DNA of 64,000 nucleotides from assembly GCF_001570425.1 (NCBI RefSeq), contig NZ_BCSX01000054.1:124001-188000 (forward strand), in the 5' to 3' direction. Every line of letters begins with the position of its first letter. Position 1 is the stretch's first letter. Below are positions 50,413 through 59,590 of the stretch, piece after piece. The notes below the pieces were generated by a model. It did no database searches and was not told the DNA's origin. It saw only the letters and a program-made list of their open reading frames with translations. The DNA is from Mycolicibacterium brisbanense. GTDB lineage: Bacteria > Actinomycetota > Actinomycetes > Mycobacteriales > Mycobacteriaceae. Both the position numbers and the translations under genes were made by a program.

Positions 50413-51410
50413 GCAGACGACGACGACACCAGAAGGTTCTTCATGGCCTTCTTCTCGGCCATCTTGCGCTCACGCTCCAGGCGCCGCTCCTTGGCGACCT
50501 CGAACTTGTCGCAGGCGTCCTCGAGCTCCTTGACCAGGCGGCCGAGGTCGTCGCGCAGGCGGGCGCCCTCACCGGTGAAGTCCTCGCGCTCGAAGATGCG
50601 CCACTTCTTGAGCACCGGCATCACCACGTCGTCGAGGTGGATCCGCGGGTCGTAGACGCCGCCGACGGCGATGACCACGGCCTTGCGGCGGAAGTCAGGC
50701 ACGGTGTAGCCGGGCATCTTGAAGTTCTCGAGCACCCGGTGCAGCGAGGCCATTGCCTGGTTGGGCGAGATGTCCAGGCCGGCGGCGCTGACGTCGCGGT
50801 AGAAGATCATGTGCAGGTTCTCGTCGCCCGAGATGCGCTGCAGCAGTTGGTCGGCGATCGGCTCGTCGCAGGCCTTTCCGGTGTTGCGGTGCGACACGCG
50901 GGTGGCGAGCTCCTGGAACGTCACGTAGATGACCGAGTCGAACAGGCTCTCGGCGAACAGGTCGCCCTGCTGGTTCTGGCCCGGGGAGAAGCCGCGCGTG
51001 ACCTGCTCGACCCGCAGCTCTTCGAGCTCCACGGGATCGATGGCCCGGGTGACGACGAGGTAATCGCGCAGCGCGATGCCGTGCCGGTTCTCCTCGGCGG
51101 TCCAGCGGTTGACCCACTGGCCCCAGGCGCCGTCCATGCCCATGTTCATCGCGATCTCGCGGTGGTAGGACGGCAGGTTGTCCTCGGTCAGCAGGTTCTG
51201 CACCATCGCGGTCTGGGCGACCTCGGAAAGCTTGGATTGACCGGGCTCCCAGTCCTGTCCGCCGAGCGCGTAGTAGTTCTTGCCGTCCGACCAGGGGATG
51301 AAGTCGTGCGGATTCCAGTCCTTCCGCATCTGCATGTGCCGGTTCATGCTTTTCTCGACGACAGGTTCGAGCTCCTGCAACAGCTGCAGGTCGGTCATTT
51401 CCTTCGACAT
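50409..51410 (-). CDS. desA1: Acyl-ACP desaturase DesA1
   Basis: A 333-residue soluble diiron desaturase. Diiron ligands are in TAEENRHG and GDENLHM (two E-x-x-H), with the first Glu in ELEPVVEK-type helix. Start at 51410 (MSKEMTDLQLL) by comparison with M. tuberculosis DesA1; an upstream ATG at 51434 adds eight basic residues. Involved in mycolic-acid precursor desaturation. Operon with dusB. Confidence 0.93.
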   Translation of the reverse strand: MSKEMTDLQLLQELEPVVEKSMNRHMQMRKDWNPHDFIPWSDGKNYYALGGQDWEPGQSKLSEVAQTAMVQNLLTEDNLPSYHREIAMNMGMDGAWGQWVNRWTAEENRHGIALRDYLVVTRAIDPVELEELRVEQVTRGFSPGQNQQGDLFAESLFDSVIYVTFQELATRVSHRNTGKACDEPIADQLLQRISGDENLHMIFYRDVSAAGLDISPNQAMASLHRVLENFKMPGYTVPDFRRKAVVIAVGGVYDPRIHLDDVVMPVLKKWRIFEREDFTGEGARLRDDLGRLVKELEDACDKFEVAKERRLERERKMAEKKAMKNLLVSSSSA

Positions 51411-51592
51411 GGGTGCTCGCTTTCTCGTAACCATGTGTCCGAGTTATCTGTACCCGTTGGTTGCACTCAATATATCTGTGTATCTCGGTGACATTCAAGT
51501 TACCCCGGCTTGCGCACGAGTGGCCTGCGCCACGCCCAGGATGGCGGTAGCATCCGTCAATACTTCACAGCGGACTCGGAGGTACGGCACAG

Positions 51593-52057
51593 GTGAAGAA
51601 GCTTTTCGTCGTCGGCGCAGGCTCGGCCATCGCGGCAACGGCGGCAATGACAACCGTCCTGTTCGGAGCCGGTGTCGCCGCCGCTGACAGTTACGCCGGC
51701 CAGACCTATGCCGACGCGTCGTCGGCTGCCGGTGACGCCGGACAGACGGTCAAGATCGCGGCCCGGGTGGGTGACACGTTGCCGGACGACGAGTGCCTGG
51801 TCACGCGGTCGCAGACCTCGCCCTTCACCAGCGCCAACGACGGCGCGCATCGCAGCGGCGAGGTGCAGTTCTATCTGAACTGCGCCGGTGCGTACGCCTC
51901 GGCCACCAAGCCGGGTGCCTCTGTGGCCAGCCCCGAAGGACGTCAGGCCAAGGCCGCCGCCGACGCTGAGGCGGCGAAGGCCGAGGCAGAGGCGCAGGCT
52001 GCCGCGGATGCCTCCGAGGAGCAGGCGCTCATCGACACCAGCACGCCCAATCGGTAA
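51593..52057 (+). CDS. Secreted mycobacterial protein of unknown function
   Basis: A 154-residue protein: signal peptide (residues about 1-33, ending GVAAADS), a globular region with two Cys (DDECLV, LNCAGA) probably joined by a disulfide, and an Ala/Glu/Lys-rich helical tail. GGAGG 10 bases before the GTG. Looks like the PASTA-like/DUF small exported proteins of mycobacteria, but the family name is not certain. Confidence 0.78.
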   Translation: MKKLFVVGAGSAIAATAAMTTVLFGAGVAAADSYAGQTYADASSAAGDAGQTVKIAARVGDTLPDDECLVTRSQTSPFTSANDGAHRSGEVQFYLNCAGAYASATKPGASVASPEGRQAKAAADAEAAKAEAEAQAAADASEEQALIDTSTPNR

Positions 52058-52062
52058 CTCGG

Positions 52063-52647
52063 TCAGAACCCGACCACGCGTCCGACCAGCATGTCGACGC
52101 AGTAGTCGATGAACTGATCGCGCGTCACCGGCAGTCTGTCGTTGAGATAGGCGGTGAAAAGCGCGGTCAGTGCGCCGATCAGGCTGGTGGCCATCATGGC
52201 CTGACGGACCGGGTCGGCGATCCGGGTGAGTTTCTGCTGCAGCAGATCGATGAAGCTCGGCATCCATTCGGCCCCTGATCGGGTCAGGACGGGCTCCGAT
52301 TCCGGCGCCAGAAGCAACACGCGGCCGCGGGTGGGGTCGTCGACCATCAGGGCGACGAACCGCTCCACCGCCTCGCGGGGAGTGGCGGCGCTGGTGAGGG
52401 CCGTCATCGCTCCCGCGCACACGTCGTCGTAGACCGCGCGCACGAACTCGTCGCGGTCGTTGAAGCTCTCGTAGAAGTAGCGCTCGGTGAGCTCGGCCTC
52501 CCGGCATACGGCCCGCACGGTCAGGGCCGGGCCTTTGGCGCCGCCCAGCAACTTCACCCCGGCGGCGATCAGTTCGTCGCGACGTAGTTCGGCGCGCTCC
52601 CGCAACGGGACACCCGCCCACCGGCGCGAGCGTTGACCGGACGGCAC
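52063..52647 (-). CDS. TetR-family transcriptional regulator
   Basis: A 194-residue TetR: HTH LTVRAVCREAELTERYFYESF. GTG 52647 with AGGAG 5 bases upstream was preferred to the longer frame (52737) that would overlap the divergent gene. It is convergent with the secreted-protein gene (5 bases apart) and divergent from the MpaB-like gene, with a palindrome between. Confidence 0.86.
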   Translation of the reverse strand: MPSGQRSRRWAGVPLRERAELRRDELIAAGVKLLGGAKGPALTVRAVCREAELTERYFYESFNDRDEFVRAVYDDVCAGAMTALTSAATPREAVERFVALMVDDPTRGRVLLLAPESEPVLTRSGAEWMPSFIDLLQQKLTRIADPVRQAMMATSLIGALTALFTAYLNDRLPVTRDQFIDYCVDMLVGRVVGF

Positions 52648-52704
52648 ATATGCTCCTAAACTCTCGCTGACAACATGCGTAGTCAAAATCGCGTGTGACG
52701 ACCG

Positions 52705-52720
52705 TTTCTGCTGGCAGAAA
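52705..52720. promoter_or_regulatory. TetR operator candidate
   Basis: Perfect palindrome TTTCTGC-TG-GCAGAAA between the divergent TetR and MpaB-like genes, 8 bases before the latter's GTG. Confidence 0.68.
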
Positions 52721-52728
52721 GTGCACTT

Positions 52729-53739
52729 GTGACTCAAGATACGTCTGAGACATGCCCGGTGACCAGCGCCTCGCCCGCCATGGCGACGGGGTGCCCCATG
52801 GCCCCCGGGGGCTACGCCGCGCCGCCTGTCCCACTCGGCCCCGATTCACTGACGTGGAAGTACTTCGGTGACTGGCGGGGCATGCTGCAAGGCCCGTGGG
52901 CCGGCTCGATGCAGAACATGCATCCACAGCTGGGCGCGGCCGTCGAGGAGCACTCGATCTTCTTCCAGGAGCGGTGGCCGCGGCTACTGCGCTCGCTGTA
53001 CCCGATCGGCGGGGTGGTGTTCGACGGCGACCGTGCGCCGCTCACCGGCGCCGAGGTGCGCGACTATCACGTCAACATCAAGGGCGTCGACGCACAAGGC
53101 CGCCGCTACCACGCGCTGAATCCCGACGTCTTCTACTGGGCGCATGCGACCTTCTTCGTCGGCACCATCATCGTGGCCGACCGGCTGGCCGGCGGCATCT
53201 CCGAGGCCGACAAACGGCAGCTGTTCGCCGAGCACAAGCAGTGGTACTCGATGTACGGCATGAGCATGCGGCCCGTCCCGGAAACCTGGGAGGATTTCCA
53301 GGTCTACTGGGACCACATGTGCCGCAACGTGTTGGAGAACAACAAGGCCGCCCGTGACGTGCTGGACCTGTCCGAGCTGCCCAAGCCGCCGTTCGCGGCG
53401 AAGATGCCCGACTGGCTGTGGGCGCTGCAGCGGCGCTACATCGTGCACCCGCTGTTCGTCTGGTTCACCGTCGGCCTGTACGACCCTGCCGTGCGGGACC
53501 TGATGGGCTACACCTGGACCGAGCGCGACGAGCGTCGACATCGCTTACTGGGCAAGGCGATCGGCCGCGTGTTCAAGCTGGTGCCGAAGCGCTATCACCA
53601 TCATCCGCGGGCCCGCGCCGGTTGGGACCGCGCGGCAGGCCGGATCCCGGCCGACGCACCGCTGGTGCACACCCCGGCCCGGAACCTGCCGCCGGTCGGG
53701 CACCGCGACAACGGGATGCACTACAGCCCGGCGGTGTGA
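52729..53739 (+). CDS. MpaB-family (DUF2236) oxygenase
   Basis: A 336-residue protein with MpaB/DUF2236 patterns: VVFDGDRAPLTGAEVRDYH, FYWAHATFFVGTIIVADRLAGG, QWYSMYGMSMRPVPETWEDF and YMG-type LMGYTWTERDERR. The family includes the latex-clearing haem oxygenase. GTG start right after a TetR-type palindrome. Substrate unknown. Confidence 0.85.
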   Translation: MTQDTSETCPVTSASPAMATGCPMAPGGYAAPPVPLGPDSLTWKYFGDWRGMLQGPWAGSMQNMHPQLGAAVEEHSIFFQERWPRLLRSLYPIGGVVFDGDRAPLTGAEVRDYHVNIKGVDAQGRRYHALNPDVFYWAHATFFVGTIIVADRLAGGISEADKRQLFAEHKQWYSMYGMSMRPVPETWEDFQVYWDHMCRNVLENNKAARDVLDLSELPKPPFAAKMPDWLWALQRRYIVHPLFVWFTVGLYDPAVRDLMGYTWTERDERRHRLLGKAIGRVFKLVPKRYHHHPRARAGWDRAAGRIPADAPLVHTPARNLPPVGHRDNGMHYSPAV

Positions 53740-53754
53740 CAGCCTCCGGCTGCC

Positions 53755-54093
53755 TCAGCGGCCGACGAGTGAGCGGTACTGCGGGCAGTAGACATCGACC
53801 GCGCCCCAGATGAGGTTGACGGCAACGCCTTTCTGCAGACCGCTCGCGGTGAGCTGACCGAGGATGCTGCGCACGGTGCGCGCGGGTTCGATCTTGCCGG
53901 CTGCGACCTTGTCGCAGATTCCCTTACCGGCCTGCACGGCCTGCTCGGGCGACTCCATCGGGATGTTGAGCTGCTTGACGATGTCGAGGAACCTCGCGTC
54001 GTCGGCCGGGTCGGCGTGTGCCGGGGCGATTCCGATGGCCATGGCCGCGATGAGCGCACCTGCGCTGGCCGTCAGGTGCCGCCGGGACAACAT
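53755..54093 (-). CDS. DUF732 secreted protein
   Basis: A 112-residue mycobacterial exported protein: signal peptide ending APAHA, then DARFLDIVKQLNI, GICDKVAAGK and a late VYCPQY; the two Cys probably form a disulfide. DUF732 proteins are mycobacterial and of unknown role. Start 54093 (MLSRRH) gives the signal peptide; a longer start at 54132 is less likely. Confidence 0.85.
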   Translation of the reverse strand: MLSRRHLTASAGALIAAMAIGIAPAHADPADDARFLDIVKQLNIPMESPEQAVQAGKGICDKVAAGKIEPARTVRSILGQLTASGLQKGVAVNLIWGAVDVYCPQYRSLVGR

Positions 54094-54207
54094 AGGGCGC
54101 TCCTCCGATTTCGACTGCCGACCCCGCGACAAACCATAACTGGTAATCGCCTGTGGCCGCGTGAGCGGCCTTTAGCGGCTAGGCCACGCTTCGGTAATCG
54201 AACGGCA

Positions 54208-54597
54208 ATGGACATCCCCGACCCTGATCTCATGACGAGCATCTATGACCAGATCGGCGGGGGTGAGGCGCTGGAAGCCGTCGTCGACGATTTCTACGTC
54301 CGGGTACTGGCCGACGACCAGCTTGCCGGTTTTTTCACCGGCACCAACATGGCGCGGCTCAAAGGTAAACAGGTCGAATTCTTCGCGGCCGCACTCGGCG
54401 GCCCGGTCGAGTACACCGGCGCGCCCATGCGTCAGGTGCACCAGGGCCGGGGCATCACCATGCGGCATTTCGATCTGGTGGCGAGCCATCTTGCCGACAG
54501 CTTGTCTGCGGCAGGGGTTTCCGAGCCCGTCGTCGACCAGATCGTCGGTGCCATTGCGCCGCTGGCCGGGGAGATCGCCACGGCGCGCAGCGCTTGA
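54208..54597 (+). CDS. glbN: Group I truncated haemoglobin (GlbN type)
   Basis: A 129-residue trHbN: IYDQIGGGEALEAVVDDFY, VLADDQLAGFF (B/E helices), LKGKQVEFFAAALGGP, VHQGRGI with proximal His. NO dioxygenase role in mycobacteria by family. ATG 54208 versus 54232 is not certain. Confidence 0.93.
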   Translation: MDIPDPDLMTSIYDQIGGGEALEAVVDDFYVRVLADDQLAGFFTGTNMARLKGKQVEFFAAALGGPVEYTGAPMRQVHQGRGITMRHFDLVASHLADSLSAAGVSEPVVDQIVGAIAPLAGEIATARSA

Positions 54598-54626
54598 CCG
54601 CCCGGCGGGTGTGTCACAGTTGATCG

Positions 54627-55304
54627 GTGAAGTACGGGCAGGGCTGGGAACCGAAAACGGTCGACTGGACCTCGACGCGAGGGCGAATCCTGTTGGCGGC
54701 ATCGGTCCTGTTCGCCCAGCGGGGCTACTTCGGTACCTCGACGCGCGATATCGCCGACGCCGTCCAGATCCGGCAACCCTCGCTGTTTCACCACTTCCAG
54801 GCCAAGCACGAGATCTTCCGCGCGCTGATCGAACTCGATCTGGGCCCGTCCATCGACCGGATGAACCAACGGCTGAACGAACAATCGAGCTGGGCGGAGA
54901 AGCTGCATCTCGCGATCGCGTGCGACGTGCGGGAGATCCTGCTGCAGCCGTTCGACGCTCGCGGGTTGTATCAGGACGCCGTGCTCGCGCTGGATGATTT
55001 CGAAGCCGAACGCGAAGGCATTGCGCTGTTTCACGATCAGGTCGAGCGGGTGATCGACGGTGGTCGCCGATCGGGCGAATTCGTCTCGTGTGAACCGAGT
55101 TTCGTGCTGCGGGCCATCAACGGCGTGCTCTTCGAGACGCTTCGGGAACAAGGCGGTCCGTCCGGGCACATGCGCCATGAACGCCCGCTGCAGGCCGCGG
55201 ACTTCGTGGTGCGTGCCCTGCTCGTCGACCAGTCGCGGCTGGCGGCTATCCGCGACGTGACGAGTGGTCGACTCCGTGATCTCGAATTGGCCGAAGCCAA
55301 CTGA
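54627..55304 (+). CDS. TetR-family regulator of the adjacent ABC transporter (inferred)
   Basis: A 225-residue TetR: HTH TSTRDIADAVQIRQPSLFHHF. GTG start. Two palindromes lie 70-101 bases after its stop and before the ABC operon, its likely targets. Confidence 0.86.
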   Translation: MKYGQGWEPKTVDWTSTRGRILLAASVLFAQRGYFGTSTRDIADAVQIRQPSLFHHFQAKHEIFRALIELDLGPSIDRMNQRLNEQSSWAEKLHLAIACDVREILLQPFDARGLYQDAVLALDDFEAEREGIALFHDQVERVIDGGRRSGEFVSCEPSFVLRAINGVLFETLREQGGPSGHMRHERPLQAADFVVRALLVDQSRLAAIRDVTSGRLRDLELAEAN

Positions 55305-55373
55305 GCCCGTCACTGCTCACGGCGTCCGCCGACTGCTCGTGACAACCAGGTAAAAATCCTGCGAAGCGGTTCC

Positions 55374-55405
55374 CTATCGACCGATAGTGCCCTATCGTTC
55401 GATAG
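55374..55405. promoter_or_regulatory. Paired TetR operators CTATCG-N2-CGATAG
   Basis: CTATCG-AC-CGATAG (55374-55387) and CTATCG-TT-CGATAG (55392-55405), 18 bases apart, 52 bases before the binding-protein start. A pair on one face of the helix suits two TetR dimers. Confidence 0.75.
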
Positions 55406-55456
55406 ATCATGGGTGTGACCTGGCCGACACCGGAACTGACTTTTGGAGGAACCTTG

Positions 55457-56299
55457 ATGCGTGCGCTCATCGCCGGGCTTGCCGGATTTGCCGTTCTGGC
55501 TCTTGCGTCCTGTTCTTCGTCGGGCTCGTCGGATCCCGCGCCCAGCGGCCCCGCCAAGATCGCGCCACCGGCCATCTTGCAGGCCGGCACGCTGAAGATC
55601 TGTGCGCCCAACGACGGCACGCCGCCCAACGTCTATCACAACGAGTCCGGTGAGTTGGTCGGTGCCGAAGTCGATCTCGGCAAGGCGCTGGCATCCGAAA
55701 TGGGCCTGAAGGCAGACTTCGTGCAGTCCGCGTTCGCGGCCGTCATCCCGACGCTTCAGGCCAAACAATGCGACGTGATCATGGCGCAGCTCTACATCAA
55801 GCCCGAGCGCGAGCAGGTTGTCGACTTCGTGCCCTACGTCTACTCCGGTACCGGCATCTCGGTGGCCAGGGACAAGCAGAGCGACATCACGGGTATGAAC
55901 GACACTCTCTGCGGCAAGAAGGTCATGGTCGCAGTCGGCACGACCGCCGAATCGCTATCGCAGGAACAGTCCGCCAAGTGCACCGCAGAAGGCAAGCCGG
56001 CCATCGACATCAACCGCAACAATCACGCCGACGTATCGCTGCAGCAGGTGCAGAACGGTCAGGTCGACGCCTATCTCGACACCGCGGAGACGCTGGGTTA
56101 CTACGCTACCAAGACCGGAGCGAAGATCAGGACGGCCGGGGAGCCGTTCGGAACCATCAAGATCGGAGCGGCAACGATCAAGGGCAACAAGGAACTTCAC
56201 GACGCTCTCGCCGCCGCACTCGCCACGTTGGAAAGCAACGGCACCTACAACAAGATCCTCGAAGAATGGGGAATGACCGATCTGAGCATCGCGAAGTAG
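55457..56299 (+). CDS. Polar amino-acid ABC transporter binding lipoprotein
   Basis: A 280-residue lipoprotein: lipobox ALASC near residue 19, a Ser/Gly/Pro linker, then SBP family 3 patterns (GELVGAEVDLGKALA, CDVIMAQLYIKPEREQVVDF, and VMVAVGTTAESLS). GGAGG 7 bases before ATG. Amino-acid type ligand by family. Confidence 0.9.
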   Translation: MRALIAGLAGFAVLALASCSSSGSSDPAPSGPAKIAPPAILQAGTLKICAPNDGTPPNVYHNESGELVGAEVDLGKALASEMGLKADFVQSAFAAVIPTLQAKQCDVIMAQLYIKPEREQVVDFVPYVYSGTGISVARDKQSDITGMNDTLCGKKVMVAVGTTAESLSQEQSAKCTAEGKPAIDINRNNHADVSLQQVQNGQVDAYLDTAETLGYYATKTGAKIRTAGEPFGTIKIGAATIKGNKELHDALAAALATLESNGTYNKILEEWGMTDLSIAK

Positions 56300-56314
56300 G
56301 CAGGGGCCGAACTC

Positions 56315-57094
56315 GTGAACTTCGATTGGCAGTTCTTCTGGAAGTCCCTCTTCACCCCCAGCGAACCGTTTCTGCAGGGCCTGGTCCTGACGATCGTGAT
56401 CTCGGTCGTCGCGATGGTCCTGGCGACGCTGCTCGGCCTGGTCCTCGCGCTGATGCGGCGATCGCAGTTCGCCGCGGTGCGGTGCTGCGCGAGCGTGTAC
56501 ATCTGGGTGATCCGCGGGACTCCACTGCTGGTGCAGTTGGTCATCATCTACACCGGTCTGGCCGCGGTGGGCATCTACCAGTTCCACGACGTGTCGCTCA
56601 TCGGGTTGTCGGTGAAGGCGGCGGTGCAGGCGGCGATCATCGGCCTGATGATCAACGAGAGCGCCTACATTGCCGAGATCATCAGAGCAGGGCTCGATTC
56701 CGTGCCCAAGGGGCAGTTCGAGGCGGCCGCATCGCTCGGGATGACACCGACCAAGCTGATGCGCTGGATCATCGTGCCGCAGTCGCTACGGGTCATGGTC
56801 CCGCCGTTGGGCAACTCGTTCAACGGCATGATGAAGACCACCTCGGTGCTGTCGGTGATCGGGGTCAGTGAGATGTTTCTGGTCACCCAGTCGATCAGCT
56901 CGTACACGTTCCACACGTTCGAGATCTTCATCGTGGCAGCGATCTACTACCTTGCGCTGACCACGATTTGGACCTTCATCCAGGCCTGGATCGAGAACCG
57001 GTTGTCCCGTCAGCTCGGTATCCAACAGCGCGTCCCCATCACCCAACGACTGCTGGGCGCCCGCCGTGCCGCGGCGCTGCAGCCCCACGGGTGA
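56315..57094 (+). CDS. Polar amino-acid ABC transporter permease
   Basis: A 259-residue His/Glu/Gln/Arg-type permease: VIRGTPLLVQLVIIYTG and the EAA loop QFEAAASLGMTPTKLMRWIIVPQ, about five membrane segments. GTG start 15 bases after the binding-protein gene. Confidence 0.92.
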   Translation: MNFDWQFFWKSLFTPSEPFLQGLVLTIVISVVAMVLATLLGLVLALMRRSQFAAVRCCASVYIWVIRGTPLLVQLVIIYTGLAAVGIYQFHDVSLIGLSVKAAVQAAIIGLMINESAYIAEIIRAGLDSVPKGQFEAAASLGMTPTKLMRWIIVPQSLRVMVPPLGNSFNGMMKTTSVLSVIGVSEMFLVTQSISSYTFHTFEIFIVAAIYYLALTTIWTFIQAWIENRLSRQLGIQQRVPITQRLLGARRAAALQPHG

Positions 57095-57107
57095 GCGAAG
57101 GAGATCC

Positions 57108-57893
57108 ATGAATTCCATATCTGAATCCGACCTTCCTGCAAGCATTCCGGTCGTCTCCGTGCGCAATGCTCGCTGCACGCTCGGTGGGCGGCGAGTCCTC
57201 GATGACGTCAATTTGGATGTCGACCGCGGCCAGGTCGTCGTCCTGATCGGTCCGTCCGGTGCCGGAAAGACGACCCTGTTGCGTTCGCTCAACCACCTCG
57301 AGGAGTTGGAGAGCGGTGAGGTGCTCATCGCCGGCGAGTCGATCGCGCACGGATCGGGCGGCCGCAAGATCGGCAAGACCGAACTGGCCCGCCGGCGCCG
57401 CGAGATCGGGTTCGTGTTCCAGCACTTCAATCTGTTTCCCCATATGACGGCGCTGGAGAATGTGTGGAACGCCCCGGTAAGGGTCCTCGGCCAGCCCAAG
57501 GAGAAGGCGCGAGAGGACGCGCGAGCGCTCCTTGAGCGAGTCGGTCTGGGGGACAAGGCCGAATCACGCCCGAGCCAGCTTTCGGGCGGACAACAGCAGC
57601 GTGTTGCGATCGCCCGGGCGTTGGCCATGCGGCCCAAGGTGATGCTGTTCGACGAGCCGACCAGCGCGCTCGATGTCGAGATGGTCGGCGAAGTCCTCGA
57701 GGTGATGCGCGAACTCGCGCGCGATCAGATGACGATGGTCGTGGTGACCCACGAGATGCGGTTCGCGCGCGACGTCGCAGATCGCATCATCGTCATGGAT
57801 GCGGGCCGCATCATCGAGGATGCACCCCCCGACGAGCTGTTCGCGAGTCCGAAGAACGAGCGCACCAAGGCATTTCTGTCCACGATCCACTGA
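57108..57893 (+). CDS. Polar amino-acid ABC transporter ATP-binding protein
   Basis: A 261-residue ATPase: Walker A GPSGAGKTT, Q-loop VFQHFNLFPHM, LSGGQQQR, VMLFDEPTSALD, VVVTHEM. AAGGAG upstream of the ATG. Completes the SBP-permease-ATPase operon. Confidence 0.94.
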   Translation: MNSISESDLPASIPVVSVRNARCTLGGRRVLDDVNLDVDRGQVVVLIGPSGAGKTTLLRSLNHLEELESGEVLIAGESIAHGSGGRKIGKTELARRRREIGFVFQHFNLFPHMTALENVWNAPVRVLGQPKEKAREDARALLERVGLGDKAESRPSQLSGGQQQRVAIARALAMRPKVMLFDEPTSALDVEMVGEVLEVMRELARDQMTMVVVTHEMRFARDVADRIIVMDAGRIIEDAPPDELFASPKNERTKAFLSTIH

Positions 57894-57905
57894 CCGGCAA
57901 CCTGC

Positions 57906-58739
57906 TCAGCCCCCGGCGCCGAGCCGCTCCAAGACTCCGGGCTCGCGCCACTGTTCGCTGGGGATACTGGCCTTGAGCCGCTGCGTATACGGCTGCCGTG
58001 GGGCGGTCAGAACTTGTTCGGTGCTTCCCGATTCGACGATCCGGCCGCGATGCATGACGACGACGTCGTCGGTCAACTGACGGACCACACCCAGATCGTG
58101 CGATATCAGCAGATAGGCCGTACCCAGCTCGTCGCGCAGGTCGGCGAGCAGATTGAGGATCTGTGCCTGGATCGAGATATCCAGTGCCGCAACGGCTTCG
58201 TCGAGTATCACGATACGGGGCTCGACTGCCAGGGCACGGGCGATCGCGACCCGCTGGCATTGACCACCGGACAGTTCCCGTGGCGTGCGGTCCAACTGCG
58301 CGGTGGACAGGCCGACGAGGTCGGCGAGTTCGCCGATACGGTCGGGCCGCGACGTTGCGTCGGCCGGTGGATGCAGCCGCAGCACCTCGTCGAGGCAGGC
58401 GCGCACGGTCGCGCGCGGGTCGAGCGAGCCATACGGATCCTGATAGACCATCTGCACCATCCGGGCGCGCCGCAGCCGTTCACGTTGCCGGTGTGCGGGC
58501 CGGGTCAAGTCTTCGCCGAGGACCCGCACCGTGCCTGAGGTCGCCGTCTCCAGCCCCATGATGATCCGCGCCAGAGTGGTCTTGCCCGAACCCGATTCAC
58601 CGACGATGCCGAGGTCACGGCCGGCGGTCATCCGGCACGACACACCGTCGACGGCGCGCGTGGCGACGCCGCGGCGGCTGAAGATCCGCGATACGTCGGT
58701 CACCTCGATCAAAGGCTGCGGTTCGGCACCGTCGGTCAT
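57906..58739 (-). CDS. Oligopeptide ABC transporter ATP-binding protein (DppF type)
   Basis: A 277-residue ATPase: GESGSGKTTLAR, MVYQDPYGSLDPR, LSGGQCQR, IVILDEAVAALD (Ala for the usual Ser/Thr before ALD), LISHDLGVVR. Start overlaps the DppD-like stop (ATGA at 58736-58739). Convergent with the amino-acid ABC operon. Confidence 0.92.
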   Translation of the reverse strand: MTDGAEPQPLIEVTDVSRIFSRRGVATRAVDGVSCRMTAGRDLGIVGESGSGKTTLARIIMGLETATSGTVRVLGEDLTRPAHRQRERLRRARMVQMVYQDPYGSLDPRATVRACLDEVLRLHPPADATSRPDRIGELADLVGLSTAQLDRTPRELSGGQCQRVAIARALAVEPRIVILDEAVAALDISIQAQILNLLADLRDELGTAYLLISHDLGVVRQLTDDVVVMHRGRIVESGSTEQVLTAPRQPYTQRLKASIPSEQWREPGVLERLGAGG

Positions 58740-59590
58740 CGGGATGTCTCCTCCAGTACGGGTCCGAAGCCGTCGCGGTCGGCGCGCGTGATGACCGGAA
58801 GCCGGTGTGGGCGTTCGTCGACCGATGGCCGCGAGCGCAGCAGGGCGATGGTGTAGGGGTGCGTGGCGTCGGTGTGCAGCCGGTCTGCCTCGACCTGTTC
58901 GACGATGCGTCCCTGATACATGACGCACACGCGGTCACACAGGGCACCGGCCAGCTCGAGGTCGTGCGTGATGAACACCATCCCCAGATCGCGGTCGCGG
59001 CACGCCGTCCGCAGAATCGCGGCGACCTCCGCCTGGCGGGTCACGTCCAGCGCTGTGGTGGCCTCGTCGGCCAGCAGCAGCCGGGGGTCGGTGGCCAGCG
59101 CTGCAGCGATCACCGCTCGCTGCAGCATGCCGCCGGAGAACTGGTGCGGGTACTCGTCGAGCCTGCGCTGCGGCTCGGGAATGCCGACCTCGGTGAACAA
59201 TTCGACCGCGCGGGCCCGGGCTGCAGCCCGTGACATGCGGCGGTTGACGCGCAACGCCTCGGTGACGTATTCGCCGACGCGGGCCACCGGGTTGACCGCA
59301 GCACGCGGATCCTGGAACACCATGCCGAGGTCGACGTCCCGGAAGCGGTTGAGTTCGCGGGTGCTGAGCGCGAGAATGTCGCGGCCGTCGAACCGGATGC
59401 TCCCGGTGACTGCCGCGCCAGCGGGCAGCAGCCGCGCGATGGCATTGGCCGTCGTGCTCTTGCCTGACCCGGATTCGCCGATGAACCCGACGATCTCGCC
59501 ACGGTCCACGGTGAACGACACTTCGTCGATGGCTCGCGTTCCGTCCGGCATGGTCACGGCCAGCCGGTCGACCTCCAGGAGGTGGCTCAT
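58736..59590 (-). CDS. Oligopeptide ABC transporter ATP-binding protein (DppD type)
   Basis: A 284-residue ATPase: GESGSGKSTTANAI, MVFQDPRAAVNP, the FSGGMLQRA signature, LLLADEATTALD, FITHDLELA, and a C-terminal extension with HPYTIALL. Overlaps the permease gene by 4 bases. Confidence 0.92.
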   Translation of the reverse strand: MSHLLEVDRLAVTMPDGTRAIDEVSFTVDRGEIVGFIGESGSGKSTTANAIARLLPAGAAVTGSIRFDGRDILALSTRELNRFRDVDLGMVFQDPRAAVNPVARVGEYVTEALRVNRRMSRAAARARAVELFTEVGIPEPQRRLDEYPHQFSGGMLQRAVIAAALATDPRLLLADEATTALDVTRQAEVAAILRTACRDRDLGMVFITHDLELAGALCDRVCVMYQGRIVEQVEADRLHTDATHPYTIALLRSRPSVDERPHRLPVITRADRDGFGPVLEETSR

